Assembly: GCF_037893015.1 (NCBI RefSeq)
Contig: NC_133662.1
Span: 201,511,050 to 201,575,049 of the forward strand
DNA: 64,000 bases
Direction: 5' to 3'
Origin: Macrotis lagotis
Taxonomy: Eukaryota > Chordata > Mammalia > Peramelemorphia > Peramelidae
Position numbers and translations under genes: made by a program. The notes under the pieces were generated by a model. That model was not told where the DNA came from and made no database searches. It saw only the letters and a list, made by a program, of their open reading frames with translations. Shown in pieces: positions 25,501 to 37,845 of this stretch. The stretch's first letter is position 1. Each line of letters opens with the position of its first letter.

Positions 25501-25714
25501 GTTTACACATGAGAAAATTTAGGCCCAGAGTTAAGTGATTTATTTAAAATTTTATAGCTAGTAAATAGCAGAAATGAGTTTTGAACGAAACTCTCAAAAT
25601 CCAGTACTTATTGCTTCTCAAATCAAATGAACAAATAAAAAATAAAATATGAAGATCAGATATAAAAATTCATTCATTCATTTGGTTTCCTCTAAATGAT
25701 AAGCTTCTTGAAGA

Positions 25715-25860
25715 TAGACTAGGGACTGGGTAGAATGGGCTGCTTTGGAGGATGATGGAGTTCCTGCACCTGGAGCTCTTCAGTGATGTCTGGGGGAGCA
25801 TTTATTGAGAATGCTGTACTAGATTCATGTTCTGTCTCTCCCTTGGAATCCTCTCCTACC
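25715..25860 (+). mobile_element. Short L3/CR1 3' fragment
   Basis: GTAGAATGGGCTGCTTTGGA then GGAGTTCCTGCACCTGGAGC follow the CR1/L3 3' end pattern. Weak but recognisable. Confidence 0.45.
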
Positions 25861-25959
25861 TTAAATCAAACCTAACTTTGCTTTTTTTATAAGTCCTACC
25901 CATTGCTTCTACTTCTACACTTTGGAACAAAACCAAACAGTTAAAAGCCTGGGAATTTC

Positions 25960-26215
25960 TACCCATTCTTTTAAGACCAACCTAATGTTACTTTCTTCAG
26001 GAAGCTTTCCTTCATTCCATCCTCAAGGTCTCCTGGTAGTTAATGACCTTTCTCCAACTCAGACTTCATAACACTTTGTTTTGCTCCCCTTAATGAATTG
26101 ATCATGTTATCTTATTTGTGTATATTTGCTATCTATCTACTTACTAGACTGTAAACTCCATGAGGACAGGGACTGTATCTTCCTCCAATGTACCTCATTG
26201 TGTGCTAGCCCAACC
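25960..26215 (+). mobile_element. L2-like 3' fragment
   Basis: CAGGAAGCTTTCCTTCATTC, ACTAGACTGTAAACTCCATG, AGGACAGGGACTGTATCTTC follow L2. Confidence 0.6.
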
Positions 26216-26239
26216 CATAAAAGGAGTGTTCTCTCTGTT

Positions 26240-26245
26240 CTCTCT

Positions 26246-26301
<56 letters not shown>

Positions 26302-26390
26302 TCTTCTTCTTCTTCTTCTTCCTCAATATTTATCTATATCTAAATCTATAAATATGGATATCTTCCTCTATAGATAGCTCTCTCTTGTAG
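26240..26390. repeat. (CT)n and (TTC)n microsatellite plus a copy of the 24.4-kb core
   Basis: (CT)n covers about 26248-26297 and (TTC)n about 26297-26321. A single CTCAATATTTATCTATATCT then ATAAATATGGATATC copy of the minisatellite core follows at 26322-26360. Confidence 0.92.
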
Positions 26391-26609
26391 TGATAGAGAT
26401 CACGATAGACTTGTAATTTCATCAATGTTAGGCGCTCCTAATGAAAAACTGCCTCGACTGGGACATTGGTTTAATTTACAATCCTAGAGAGTGACTTTGG
26501 ACACACAGATAAGTGATTTTCCCAGAGTCATATAATTAGTACATATCAGAGATGGGACTTGAATTCAGGTCTTCCTGAACAGAATACCAGCCCTCTATCT
26601 ATACTGTTG

Positions 26610-27604
26610 TTGCATTTTTTAAAAATCTTATGTCCATTATGATGTCTGGTATATAGCAGGTAGTTAATCAATTCTTTCTGTTGATTGATTATTCAAATGA
26701 ACACTGAGGTCTTTCTAATGCTAAATCAAAAAAAATATTCATGGAGAAGTCTTTATTATCTATTACTGTATAGTGCCTAGCAATATTGACTGAACCAGGG
26801 CTGCTGATTATGTATAAGGAAAGTTGAACATAGAACAAAAGAAATGTCTAAACATACATTTTAAAATTCAACAAGAAGATAATCAACTTATAAGGCAGAC
26901 AATTGCCTGATTGTAATTTTACTGACAACATGTCTTGACAATGATTTTGGAATATTGATGACCCTCAAAATCTTGAGGAACAAAGGAATCAGGGAGAGTA
27001 GGGTGAAGGTGTTAAAGGGGAGTAAAAGAAATACAAAAGAAAGATGACAGGGTGACAAGTTAAACATAATCCAGGGAATAAAAAAGTCAGAAGCCTCCTC
27101 CACAGTACACCTACAAACACCTGCCCTTTTGTTAAATGAATAAAAGAGAGTCTCTCCCTTTAACTCTTTAGCTTCCTGGGTAGAGGCCAAAACAGTGTCA
27201 CTGGAGGTGGCTGAGAGGGATTTTGCTTGGGGTCCCTAAACAGAGCTGGTCAGATAGGTCACATGTTTACTATTATCAAATTTTTACTTACTCCTTCCAA
27301 ATATTAATTCATTTCACAAACTTCTGAACATAGACAAGTTTCCTCCCAAACTCAAGAGAATTAATTGGTTAAAGAAGATCTAGTCACATCACCATAATTA
27401 TGAACAATTGTTAGCTTAAATTGGAAGCTTCCTGCATTTATACAAATTTTTGAAAGGTAAAGGAAATTATAAACTCTTTTGATTTTTGGCTTTTATTTCT
27501 GAGGTCAAGTTCAACTTTTAAACTTATTGTTTTTGTTCTCTGAGGGTCTTTGATGTCTCTGATTAGAAACTGTGTACAAGATTACAGACCCCAAGACATG
27601 ATTG
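26610..27604. other. Intergenic, nothing recognised
   Basis: A minus-strand open frame of 100 codons at 26888-27190 shows no domain, and its composition is ordinary for non-coding DNA here. A MIR-type reverse piece lies just upstream, at about 26485-26610. Confidence 0.6.
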
Positions 27605-27889
27605 GATCATAGACCTTTGAACTGAAAGGAACCTTAGAGATTATCTAGCACAACCACATTATTTTTCAGATGAAGAAACAGCATACAACTGTTATTTGAT
27701 CCATAGTTCTCTGACCCCAAAGTCAGAATTCTTTTTATATAACTTACTGTTTCTGAAAGGTTGCTGGATCAAAATTTCATCTAGGGTGGAGATAACTCAT
27801 GTCACACATCGCTTCTGTCTTCTGCATTCTGGTGAACAAATCTAATCCTTAAAGCTTTTTTTTTTTTAAAAGAAAACAAGCTATTAAGT

Positions 27890-28200
27890 CCCTATTGTAG
27901 TTTCTATTCTTCAAGCTATAAAGTTCCTTTAGCCAGTCCTCGTGGAGTGATATCAAAGCCTTTCACTATTCTTGTTGTCTTCCACTGAATCATCAGTGCC
28001 TTTTCCAAATTGTGATATTCAGAACTGGTCACCATCACCAGATAGGGTCTGCCCAGGGGAGGGTATAGAGATACTATTAACCTCCTTATTCCAGAAAGTT
28101 TTATCTCTCTTAATATAGCTCAAGAATGCTATATTTCATTGTGGGATCACATTGAAATCTGTAGCCCACTTAAGCTTTTGACCAATTTTTTTACATAAAA
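27890..28200 (-). mobile_element. L3/CR1 LINE fragment
   Basis: CAGAACTGGTCACCATCACC, AGATAGGGTCTGCCCAGGG and GAAATCTGTAGCCCACTTAA match the minus-strand CR1/L3 pattern. Confidence 0.6.
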
Positions 28201-28204
28201 TTAA

Positions 28205-28690
28205 AAGATTTTCCAGGAACTAAATCAGTATAGAATTGCAATTTATAATAAAAGGAAACACTTAGTGGATTCAGAAATTGACATAAAACAAAATAAGTAT
28301 GGAGAATTTACTAAACTCCATAACATCAAGCTGAAGAGAGAAGAGTTGTCTAAAGAGACTACTGTGGATATATAGGAACCCATAAAAATACTTAGATTTT
28401 ATTTAAGTGACATGATGATTTTTACTTTTGCATTCCTATATATAGATTCCCCAACACACATTCATACACACACACACAACACAGACATATTATTGTCAAT
28501 AATTAATCCTTCCCTTATGACAAAAAAAGTTAATAAAAAACAAATAGTATGACCTCAAATGATAATATATTCAAAATTCTGGTCCCATAATCTTCTACCT
28601 CTTTCCTGAGAGAAGGGAGGTAAATATGATACAGTCTTTCCTCAAAAACAGTAAATGGTTATTATAATTTGCCAGAATTCAGCTTCAGTG
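28205..28690. other. Intergenic, nothing recognised
   Basis: AT-rich sequence with a short CACACACA stretch near 28468. No repeat or gene recognised. Confidence 0.6.
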
Positions 28691-29560
28691 ATGAAAAAAA
28701 ATACACTGCTGTAAAAAACAACTGAATTATATTTATGTTCTTTTTGTACTCTATCAGTTCATTTTAGTCTTTCTAAGTTTTGTTGAATTTCTTGTATTAT
28801 AATTTTTTAACTACAAAACTGAATTCCATCATGTTTACATGCCACAGCTTGTTCAATCACTGATCTGGTCCACAAAGGATGCTTCTGTGAATATTTTGCT
28901 ATATGTTAAATCTTTCTCTCTTAGACCTCCTTAGAGTCTATGACCTATAGGGAGATTGATGGGTCCAAAGGAAAGAAGAGTTTATTTCTGGAATAATTCC
29001 AAATTGCTTTCTAGAATAGGTGGAATAATTGACAATCCAATCAACTTTTTTGTTAGAGTACCTGTCTTCTTATAGTCCATCAAATATTGACTTTTTCCAT
29101 TTTTTGTCTTTGACCCTTTGCTAAGTTTGAGATGAAACCTCAAAATTGTTCAAATTTGCATTTCTCTTATTATTAGTGATTTGGGGCATGTTTTTAGTGT
29201 GCAATTCTTTTGAAAGAAGTTTGTTCAAATTCTTATCTATCAGAAAATATTTCATATCTTAAGATACTTCGTATCTTAGTATCAGATTTTTAACAATGAT
29301 ATCTGATGTCAATCTTTTCATTCAAGCTTTTCTAATTTTGTCTGTATTGATTTTTTGCAAAAATGATTAATTTTACACAATTTATATAGTTCATTTTATA
29401 TTTTATTATCACCCTTATACTTTTTTGTTTAAAAAATATCCTTTCTCTCACTCTCACATATAGATGTGAAAGTACTTTCTATGATTCTCCTATAATTATT
29501 TTATGATGTTCCCTTTTTACACTCAGGTTACATAGCCATTAGGAGTTTGCTGTGGTATTT
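28690..29560 (-). mobile_element. Old L1 3' fragment
   Basis: Minus-strand L1 pattern: TCCACAAAGGATGCTTCTGT, GATTGATGGGTCCAAAGG, TTTGCATTTCTCTTATTA. Heavily diverged. Confidence 0.6.
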
Positions 29561-29769
29561 GCTATAAATACTGTTCTAAATCTAATTCCTACCAAGCTGC
29601 TTTCAAGTTTTCCCAGAAGTTCTTATCAAATCAAAACCAATTTATATTTTAAAAATGCATGTCTAATAGATGAAATTAAGAGCAGTTAATAAAGAATTAA
29701 TCTAAAGGAATGACGTAGTCCTGGAAGAATGGGGTTAAGTGGAAAAGTTTCAAATGGTGAGGAAAGTTA

Positions 29770-30215
29770 AATATAATAAAATTTGTATTTTTAGAAGTGG
29801 ACCAAAGAAGTGAACAGGACCAGAAACATTGCATAGAATAATAACAATATTGTATGGTGAAGAACTGTGAATGACTTAGCTGTTTGCAACAATACAATGA
29901 TTCAAGACAATCCCAAGGGACTCATGTTGAGGCATACTCTTTCCTTTCCATACTATCTACCTTATGAGAAAGAATTAATAGACAAAGAACAGATCGATGC
30001 ATGTTATTTTTCTCTTTTTTTCTTTCTTTCATTTTTTATTAAAGTCTTCTTGTACAAAATGGTTAATATAAAAATGCTTGACATGATTGTACATACATAA
30101 CCTCTAACAGATTGCTTATTGCATCAAGGAGTTAGGAGAGATAGAATTTGGAACTAAAAACTTAAACTCCTAAAATTGGTTTTAGTATGCAATTGGGGAA
30201 AAAGAAAATATTAAT
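29770..30215 (+). mobile_element. L1 3' end (3' UTR only)
   Basis: GAACAGGACCAGAAACATTG, GATGAAGAACTGTGAATGAC-type and AATGATTCAAGACAATCCCA words match the 3' UTR of the L1 at 19.3 kb. The copy ends with CAATTGGGGAAAAAGAAAAT. Confidence 0.72.
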
Positions 30216-30219
30216 TTAA

Positions 30220-30965
30220 AAATACTTTGCCTTTCAGTAAAATAGCAACAATTCATAGTCACTGTTTCACAGCAGATGTATACAAAGGAGATTTTCCCAA
30301 ACACGTGGGAAAACAGAAAAGCAGAGTGATTGGTTACAGGGAGCTGGTATCACATTAATTCATTTATTTATCCTAATATTACAAAGAAGTATTGCTCAAA
30401 CACCCAAATAACTAACAATGGTTAACACTAATGCTATCTTTCATTTTTCATCTCCTTAATTTCCTGTCCATTCTTGTATCACAGCTATACGTCTATCTAC
30501 CTAATGTGAGCTCGTGTGATTGTAGAATGCCAGATTCTTACGGGTCATTTTACAGGGACCTTACAGGTAGTCCAACACAATCCCCAGGGAATTTAAGCAA
30601 TTTGCTTGAGATTAAATAAATCCCAAGTATCTTGGGAGGGAAGGCAAGTGAAGCTACAACAAGATGTCAAGTGTTGGGAGTGTAATAAAACACTCCTCTT
30701 TGCAACCAATTCTCACTTTGCTACCTAACTTTTTCCTTTGTTGATGCCATTGCTACTTAGTAGATCCCTGGGTATATTGTGGGAGAGATTAGACCCTATT
30801 TCCCACCATAGCCACTTTGGTTAATTCATCTGTGACATGAATGAAACTTGGCTCTTGGCAGATTAAGTAGAACTTTCTTAAGATCTGGATCATGTTGGTT
30901 CAAAGTGTGTTAAAAACCTGAATACAAAAAAAAAATCATCATCAATTGATAGGTATCAGTCAAGA
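30220..30965. other. Intergenic, nothing firm
   Basis: A possible L3/MIR-type remnant lies at about 30520-30620. The remainder is unassigned. Confidence 0.55.
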
Positions 30966-30969
30966 AAAG

Positions 30970-31198
30970 GAGTTCTTAACTGGGTACAAGGAGTCTCAAG
31001 AAGCTTGTGGATAAATTTCAGGGAGCTTGTAAATTGGGAAAATTAGGTAATTATTTCAATATAATTGGTTTCCTTTGAAATCCTATGAATTTCATTTTAT
31101 GTTTTGAATACCATTATTCTGAGAAAGGTGCCATGGGTTTCACCAGACTGCCAAAGGGATTCAAAATACATTAAGAACCTCTGGTCTAGAGGAAAATA
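30970..31198. mobile_element. Short non-autonomous DNA-transposon-like repeat
   Basis: The ends are inverted (AGTTCTTAAC near 30970, TTAAGAACCT near 31185). The inner part includes TTTCACCAGACTGCCAAAGG. A shorter relative lies at about 3362-3470 with the same TTCACCAGACTGCCAAAGG word. The superfamily was not determined. Confidence 0.5.
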
Positions 31199-31229
31199 CC
31201 ATGGAATGCCCCACACATCTATAGTTAGC

Positions 31230-32205
31230 TCTGTATTATTAACTTGTTAATAAAGGATTTGGATGGAATCATATATACAATATTTAAAGAGAACACAAAT
31301 CTAAGATGGATAACTAATTCAACTGATTGACTTAAAATACAAAAAATATCTTGTGCTAGGATGGTTAGTCAAATGGAATAAGATACAATTTAAAAGATAA
31401 AATGAAAATTTCTAGAATGATACAGAAATAATTTTCAAGAGCATAAAATCAGGGAAATCAGATAGACAAAAATTTCTGTGAAGAGGATCTAGAAATTTTT
31501 ATGTGTTACAATACTAAATATAATAATAAACTAATACATAGAGTGCTTAAAATGTACCAGACACTGTACTAATAAGCCCTTTACAATTATTTCTTCATTT
31601 GATCTTCACTATAACTATGGGAGGTAAGTGCTATTATTATCCCCATTTTACTGATGAGAAAACTAAGGCAAAGAGAAGTTAAGCTATTAAGTATTTAAGG
31701 TCTTCCTAATTCCAGGCTTAGAGATCTGTCCACTGTGCCATTTAGTTTTCTAAGTTAAAAGCTCATGAAAGATTCTACAAGTGCAATATAGCAATCTGAA
31801 AAACATTAATGTGATCTTAGGTTGGATTAAGAAAAAGGATTCCAAATAGGGGAGTGATAGTCATGCTCTTCTGTAACCTTGTTGGGGTACCATATTTTAG
31901 GAAGACATCGACAATTTCAAGCATCCAGAGAATTCTGATGGTTAGGGGCTTTGAGATAGAACCATATAATACTTAGGTAAAGAATTTTTTGGCCTAGAGA
32001 AGAGTGTGCCTGAAAGAAATCTTTAAATATTCTAAGGGCTGTCATAGAAAAAGGATTAGATTTGTTTTTCTCTTTCCCAAAGGGCAAAGCTAGGAAGAGT
32101 GGGTGCAAGTTGCTGAATAGTTTATTTAGATTTAAATTAAGGGAAATATAACTAGTAGAAATATTCCAAAGTTGAATGAACAAGTGTAATACTGTTCACT
32201 AGAAA
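31230..32205 (+). mobile_element. L3/CR1 LINE fragment interrupted by a MIR-type SINE
   Basis: The 3' part has TCTTTCCCAAAGGGCAAAGC, TAGGAAGAGTGGGTGCAAGT and ATATTCCAAAGTTGAATG, the decayed CR1/L3 pattern also seen at 21.9-22.1 kb. A reverse MIR-type SINE occupies about 31505-31745. Confidence 0.6.
31505..31748 (-). mobile_element. MIR-type SINE nested in L3/CR1
   Basis: Reverse pattern: GTACCAGACACTGTACTAAT, GTGCTATTATTATCCCCATT, GATGAGAAAACTAAGGCAAA, CTGTCCACTGTGCCATTTAG. Confidence 0.75.
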
Positions 32206-32379
32206 AGTCTTCAATTAAGAAATAGATTATCATCTTTCGGGAATTAATTAATCAAATGTCTGCTATGTGCCAGGCACTGAACTATGACCTGGGAATAGGA
32301 AAACTTAAAAAAAAAATAAATGTCCCTGCTCTCAAGGAGCTTGCATTCTGATGAGTAGACAATATTCATATATATATAT

Positions 32380-34420
32380 ATTTTTTTTTACATATTTATA
32401 TTTTAAAATAGAGACTGATTAAAAATGGGTCAGACAAGAAGAGAAGGAAAACAGGAAAGAACAGAGGAGAGGATGACATACTTAAGAGGAAACTGTGATT
32501 AAACTGGACATATTGCAGATATGTCAGGAAGGATAGGGATTGAGAAAATGACTTTATTTGGCATTAAAGATATTGTTGATAACTTTGGAGAAATTTCAGT
32601 TGAATAATGAGATTGGAAAGAAGATTTCAGAGAGTTTAAAATTGAGTGAGAGGAGAAGGAGTGGAGGCAGCAACTGTAGATTATTTTCTCAATGACTTTA
32701 GGCAATAAAGGTTAATTAAAATTGATGTTAACCTAGAAGGGAATGAGAGATATAAGCTTGGAGTTAAAAAATGATAGGATCAAGTCAAGTTTCTCAAGAA
32801 TTAGGAGAATTGAATGTGTTTATAGGGACAGGAAAGGGGCCAATAAATAGGGAGAGACTCAAAATTAAGGAAAGATAAGATGATAAATGGACAATTTGTG
32901 AGAGAAGACAAGAGGGGATGGGCTTATGGGTATAGGTTAATGAATTTGCCCTACCATGGAGAAAGCCTACCTCTTCATGTGATATATGGGTAAAAGAGGA
33001 AACAGCAGGAGAAGAAATCTGAGGGATATGAGATGAAGAAGAGAGAAGAGAAAGTTCTCGGTGAAGGATCTTAATTTTTTTGTAAAGTATGAGTTGAGAA
33101 TCTCATCAGAAAAAGGTGGGGCATGGAAAAGCCTAAGAAGAGAAGACAAAGTGTGGAACAACCACAATAGTATGATAGGAAATTAATTTGGGTGGAATAG
33201 CAGCTGCATTGTAAGGTGCATTTGAGATTAGTTAAGCATAAATTAATAGAGGACTTAGTCATTACAACTTTGTGATTTCCTTCAGTTTTATCATACAAGC
33301 AGCAGCTGTATGGAAGTGAAGGAAGTGATTGGTGGCCTTGGGTTTTATCAGAGTTGAGCTTTATCAAAATAGGATTGATGATAGCACAAAGAAGCAAACA
33401 ATTTGGGAGTAGAATATAGTGTAGAGTTAAATTGATTCTCTAAGGAACTGAGGAAGGGAGGAGAAGGGATAGAGAGATTAGAATTAATGATGAAGACAAA
33501 GAATTAGAGTGATGTGGGAGGAAATGGGAAAAAATAAATGATAATCAGAAAAAGGAAGTTCAGAACATGGAAATGAAACTTTTGTGAAGCTTGGTCAAAG
33601 GTATATCCCTACTTTTCTATAGCTAAGGTGGACTAAAGTAGATCATGTGAGTTGAGTAGACTGAGGACCTAGGATGTTACAGTATACGAGGGAGAATAAA
33701 TATATTTGTTGAATTTACCTAGATTAGGGGTGGCTAGGTGGTGCAGTGGAGAGAGCACTGGCCCGGGAGTCAGGAGTACCTGAGTTCAAATCTGGCCTCA
33801 CACACTTAATCATCACCTAGCTGTGTGGCCTTGGGCAAGCCACTTATCCCCATTTGCCTTACAAAATCCTAAAAAAAAAAGAATTTACCTAAATTGAAGG
33901 AAGAAATTACAGAATAGAGGAAGACTGTGAACTAATTCTTATCAAGAAAGAAAGTGTTTTGGGAAGGTCGGCAGAAAACAGTTATCAGAATTTGAATGAG
34001 GTGATAAATTTGGATTGTATGAACCTTAGAGCAGGACAGGTTATTGAGTGATGGCAGCAGAGGGAGGGGTCTGGAAGAGGCAATGGAGGACAAGGAATCA
34101 TAAGTGACAGTGTGGAGAAGGAAAGAGTGGAGAAGGAAACAACATCAGGAAGGAAGTCAGGTCTCAGTGAGTGCCAAAACATGGAAGGAGTGAGAAAGAA
34201 AGAGGTTTAAGATGAAAACAAGTGTTAATTATGGAGAAGGTATTTTAGATGGCACAATTGAAAGGTGGGAAGATATGGACTGGGACACTGGGGAGATTGG
34301 GTGGACAGGGATAGGAATCAGACAGCTGAGATTGGAGAAGAAGAGTTGTTCAGCATCTATTCTAGTATCAGGTATAATGGAAAGATTAGAATGGGTTGAG
34401 GAATGCTAGCTATGAAGGCA
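32380..34420. other. Purine-rich unassigned block (interrupted by the SINE at 33727)
   Basis: About 2 kb in which the plus strand is strongly purine-biased (GAAGG, GGAGAAG and AGAGGAGAGGATG words), on both sides of the SINE. Probably an old repeat copy, but I cannot assign a family. Confidence 0.5.
33727..33880 (+). mobile_element. tRNA-derived marsupial SINE
   Basis: Full-length copy. Duplication GAATTTACCTAGATT (33711-33725) and GAATTTACCTAAATT (33881-33895), 14 of 15 identical. Confidence 0.95.
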
Positions 34421-34424
34421 AGTT

Positions 34425-34690
34425 TTTGTTCTTCAGTTTTTTGAAGAAGACCATGACATCAGGGAGGTGATGCCATGACAAACACGTGAATTGGATGATT
34501 GGGGGGGGGATATGCTAAGTCACCAGTCTCACTTTCTCCTCTAGAGTTCTCTGGGTCCAGTGGACTGATTTGAATCAGGATGACTGGAGATGACCTTGGA
34601 TTCAAGGCAATCAGGGTTAGGTGACTTGCCCAAGGTCAGCTAGTAAAAATCAAGTGTCTGAGACTGGATTTGAGCTCCCAGGTTATTAGA
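34425..34690 (-). mobile_element. Composite marsupial SINE (MAR1-like)
   Basis: Reverse copy with GAAGACCATGACATCAGGG and GTGACTTGCCCAAGGTCA words. The tRNA-like head is truncated. Confidence 0.75.
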
Positions 34691-35371
34691 AAACCCAAGG
34701 TTGATTAATACTGGCACAGTCCTTGATCATTTTTAAGCCATGAGTCAGAAACTGTGTTTAAGAAAACCAAGGAGGCCCTCTCTAATTGCTACCCCTATCC
34801 CCAACACACACAAATATAACCTCACTGAAAAACAGCAGAGTGGGCAGCTTGTACTACTTGAGAATGAATCCCTTATGGTCATAGATTTAGAACTGGAAGC
34901 AATCCTAGAGGCCATCTAATGATACCTACCTCATAGGTTACTATGAAGATCCAATAAGAAAATATTTTCAAAAATCACCCAGCACATAGTAGGTTCTATT
35001 TTAATGCTTATTCCCTTACCCTTTCCAATCCTATATATCTAAAATTATGGAAGGTTAGATCTATAAAGGAATTTTAAAGGTCATCTAGTCAGAGATTCAC
35101 TGTCTAATCAAATAGCCTCATTCCATTTGACCCCAGAGTGAAGAACAAGGCAATAGGAGCAAGTCATAAAGAGGTAAATCTGTCTTTAGAAACGGTTAAG
35201 TTCCTCCTCCTCAGAGATCTTTAAATACAGCCTCATCAGGTTTGTTATAATGGGGATTACTCCCTTGGAAAGTTGTGAACTCCCTTCACTTGAGTGCTTC
35301 AGCCAGTGTTGGATGGTTATTTGTCTGGTATGTTATACCAGGGTTCTTCTTCCAGGAAGACCCAGAAATGT

Positions 35372-35442
35372 AGAGCCCAGTGGTTTTCAAAGTATAGTTT
35401 CTAAGGGATCCTCAGGGCAAAAACAGTTTTCATAATACTGCT
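35372..35442. mobile_element. hAT-type DNA transposon fragment
   Basis: CCCAGTGGTTTTCAAAGTAT, GGGATCCTCAGGGCAAAAAC and TTTTCATAATACTGCTAAG resemble a Charlie-like mammalian repeat. It directly abuts the L1 at 35445. Confidence 0.4.
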
Positions 35443-35444
35443 AA

Positions 35445-36270
35445 GCACTTCATACTTATCAGATTGGCTAATCTGACAGAAAAGGAAAATGATAAATGTA
35501 AGATGTAAGAAAATTGGGACACAAATTCATTTTTGTTGGAGTGGTAAACTGATCCAAGCATTCTATAGAGCAATTTGGAACTATATCAAAAAAGGGTTAT
35601 AAAACTGTAAAAACTCTTTGGTCAGCAATACCATTGCTAGATCTTCATCTCAAAGAGATTAGTGTTGGGGAGATGCAGAAGGAACTTTTTGTCCAAAAAT
35701 ATTGATAAGAGCTCTTTTTTTTTTTTTGATGGCAAAGAATTAGAAATTTGAGAGAATGTCCATCAGTTGGGAAATGACTGAACAAGTTATGGTAAATTAT
35801 TGTAATGGAATACTATTGTGCTATAAAAAGTGACGATCAAACTGATTTCAGAAAAACACTGAGCAGAACCAGAATATTATACACAGTAAAAGCAATGTTG
35901 TTTGATGATCAACTGTGAGACTTAGCTACTGTGATTAAGACAATGATCCAAGACAATTGCAAAGGACTTAGGATGAAAACACTACCCGCCTCCAGGGAAA
36001 GGACTGGTAGAGTTTGACTGCAAATTGAAGCATATTATTTTTCACTTTATTATTTTCTTCTTTTTTGGGAGGGAGGGGTCTTTTTTTTCTTTCACAACAT
36101 GACTGATACGAAAATGTTTTTCATGACTGCACATGCATAACCCATATCAAAGTGCTTGTTTTCTCAATCAGAAGGGAGCGGAGAGGAGGGATAGAATTTG
36201 AAACACACAATTTCAAAAAAAAGAATGTTAAAAATTATTTTTGAATGTAGGTGGGGAAATATTCTTAATG
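35445..36270 (+). mobile_element. L1 3' end
   Basis: AGAGCAATTTGGAACTATAT, TGGAATACTATTGTGCTATA, CAATGATCCAAGACAATTGC and a CACAACATGACTGATACG end match the marsupial L1 3' region also present at 19 kb. Confidence 0.82.
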
Positions 36271-36274
36271 TTAA

Positions 36275-37565
36275 AATAATTATTCTAAGGTGTTTTCATT
36301 TCTAATATGGAAAATATCAATATATGAACAAAAGCTTTTTTTGAGGGAGGTTCTCAGTAATTTTGGTTGAGGAATATGAAGGTGTACTGAGGCCAAAAAC
36401 TTCATAGATTAGAAATCTCAGACACAAAAAAAGGAGCTGTGATTTTCCTCAGGCCACACAGTAGCCAATGACGGAGTTAGGATTCAAACCCAGATCCTTT
36501 GACTCCAGATCTGTTTCTCTTTCCATACCACACTAAGCCATGGATTAGACTATATGGATAACCTCTGATATACTTTATTATTCTGAGGCTCCCTGTTAAC
36601 AGACGATGAAGCAGGACCAAGGAAGAAGTCATTTGCCTGAGGTTCCAGAGGTTCTAAATTCTGGGGCCAGATCTTTTACTTCTGAATCTACAGCTATTCC
36701 CAAGATAGGGGTGGCCTCATTAGGGAATTTTTTAGAAACACCTTCTGTCTACTGAACAACAATAGGATCAAATTCCTTTTTAGAATTTTAATCTTTCAGT
36801 CTCAACACTATTTGTCCTGGCACCAAAACAGACTTCATAAACAAGGACTTAAAAACAGGATATTCACCACGAGTCCCGGGTTTTCTTTAACTGTGCAAAT
36901 TACAGTCAAGCTTAAATTTTTATATCAGAGTCTTGGAATTTCCATGGCTTGTCCTCTGTGCCAACAAAAACACACACATAGCTGTAAAGAAGGGGTTTTT
37001 TTGTATTTGTTTTACTTATTTTTAGGCACTCTAATATGCTGATATACTCACTGAACTAATAAAGAATCTGTGACTTACAAATGGAAATTTGATTTTATGA
37101 GGTCACAAGTAAAGGTGTTAAAAATAGTTTTGTTTTAATGCTGTCTTATCCCAGGAACCCATAAAATACAAGTCAACAAGAGTTTTCCTGGACATTGGCT
37201 AGGAAAAGAACCAAATCATAGTAAGATGGTTGACATTATTTTGTTGGAAAAAGTAGTATAGTGTAGAATTGATTCTGAAATGGAAGTTGGACCTACATGC
37301 TAGTGTCACTCTGCTTCTGGTATTCTCTGTGTACCATTAGGCAAGTTATAGACAAAGGAGTAAAGGAATGCCTTGCCTTGGGAAAAGGATAAATACTGCC
37401 CTGGGTTCTTCTTTAAATGAGGTTATCTTTGAAATTTTAATTACTTGAATAGTAATAAAGTGTTATGTAATGAAAATAATATTGTACTTGAAATCAAAAG
37501 TTACTTGGGATCAAAACCTGTTGCTAATGATATCTGTATGACATGGGGCAAGCCACGTGATTTCC
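36275..37565. other. Intergenic, mostly unassigned
   Basis: A reverse MIR-type remnant lies at about 36390-36540 and a plus MIR-type remnant at about 37440-37560. Nothing else recognised. Confidence 0.55.
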
Positions 37566-37569
37566 TCAT

Positions 37570-37845
37570 CTGTGTTAAGCTACATGGTGTGGTGAATAGA
37601 GTACTACACCTGAAGTCAGTGAGGCTCATTTTTGTGAATTCAAATCTGGTCTCAGGCACTAACTAGCTTAGCTGTATTATCATGGGCATCACTAAACTCA
37701 GTTTGCCTCAGTTCCTCATTTGTAAAATGAGCTGGAAAAGGAAATGGTAAACTTTTCCAGTATCTTTGCCAAGAAAACCCCAAATGGGGTCACAAAGAGT
37801 TGAACATGACTGAAATGAATGAAAAATAACAACAAACTACTGTAA
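37570..37845 (+). mobile_element. CORE-type SINE with CCCCAAATGGGGTCA tail
   Basis: Complete plus copy ending TTTGCCAAGAAAACCCCAAA then GGGGTCACAAAGAGTTGAAC and ACTGAAATGAATGA-type tail. Confidence 0.78.

Noticed and set aside
26888-27190. 100-codon minus-strand open frame
   Set aside because: No recognisable domain or neighbouring exons, and its composition is typical of non-coding DNA.
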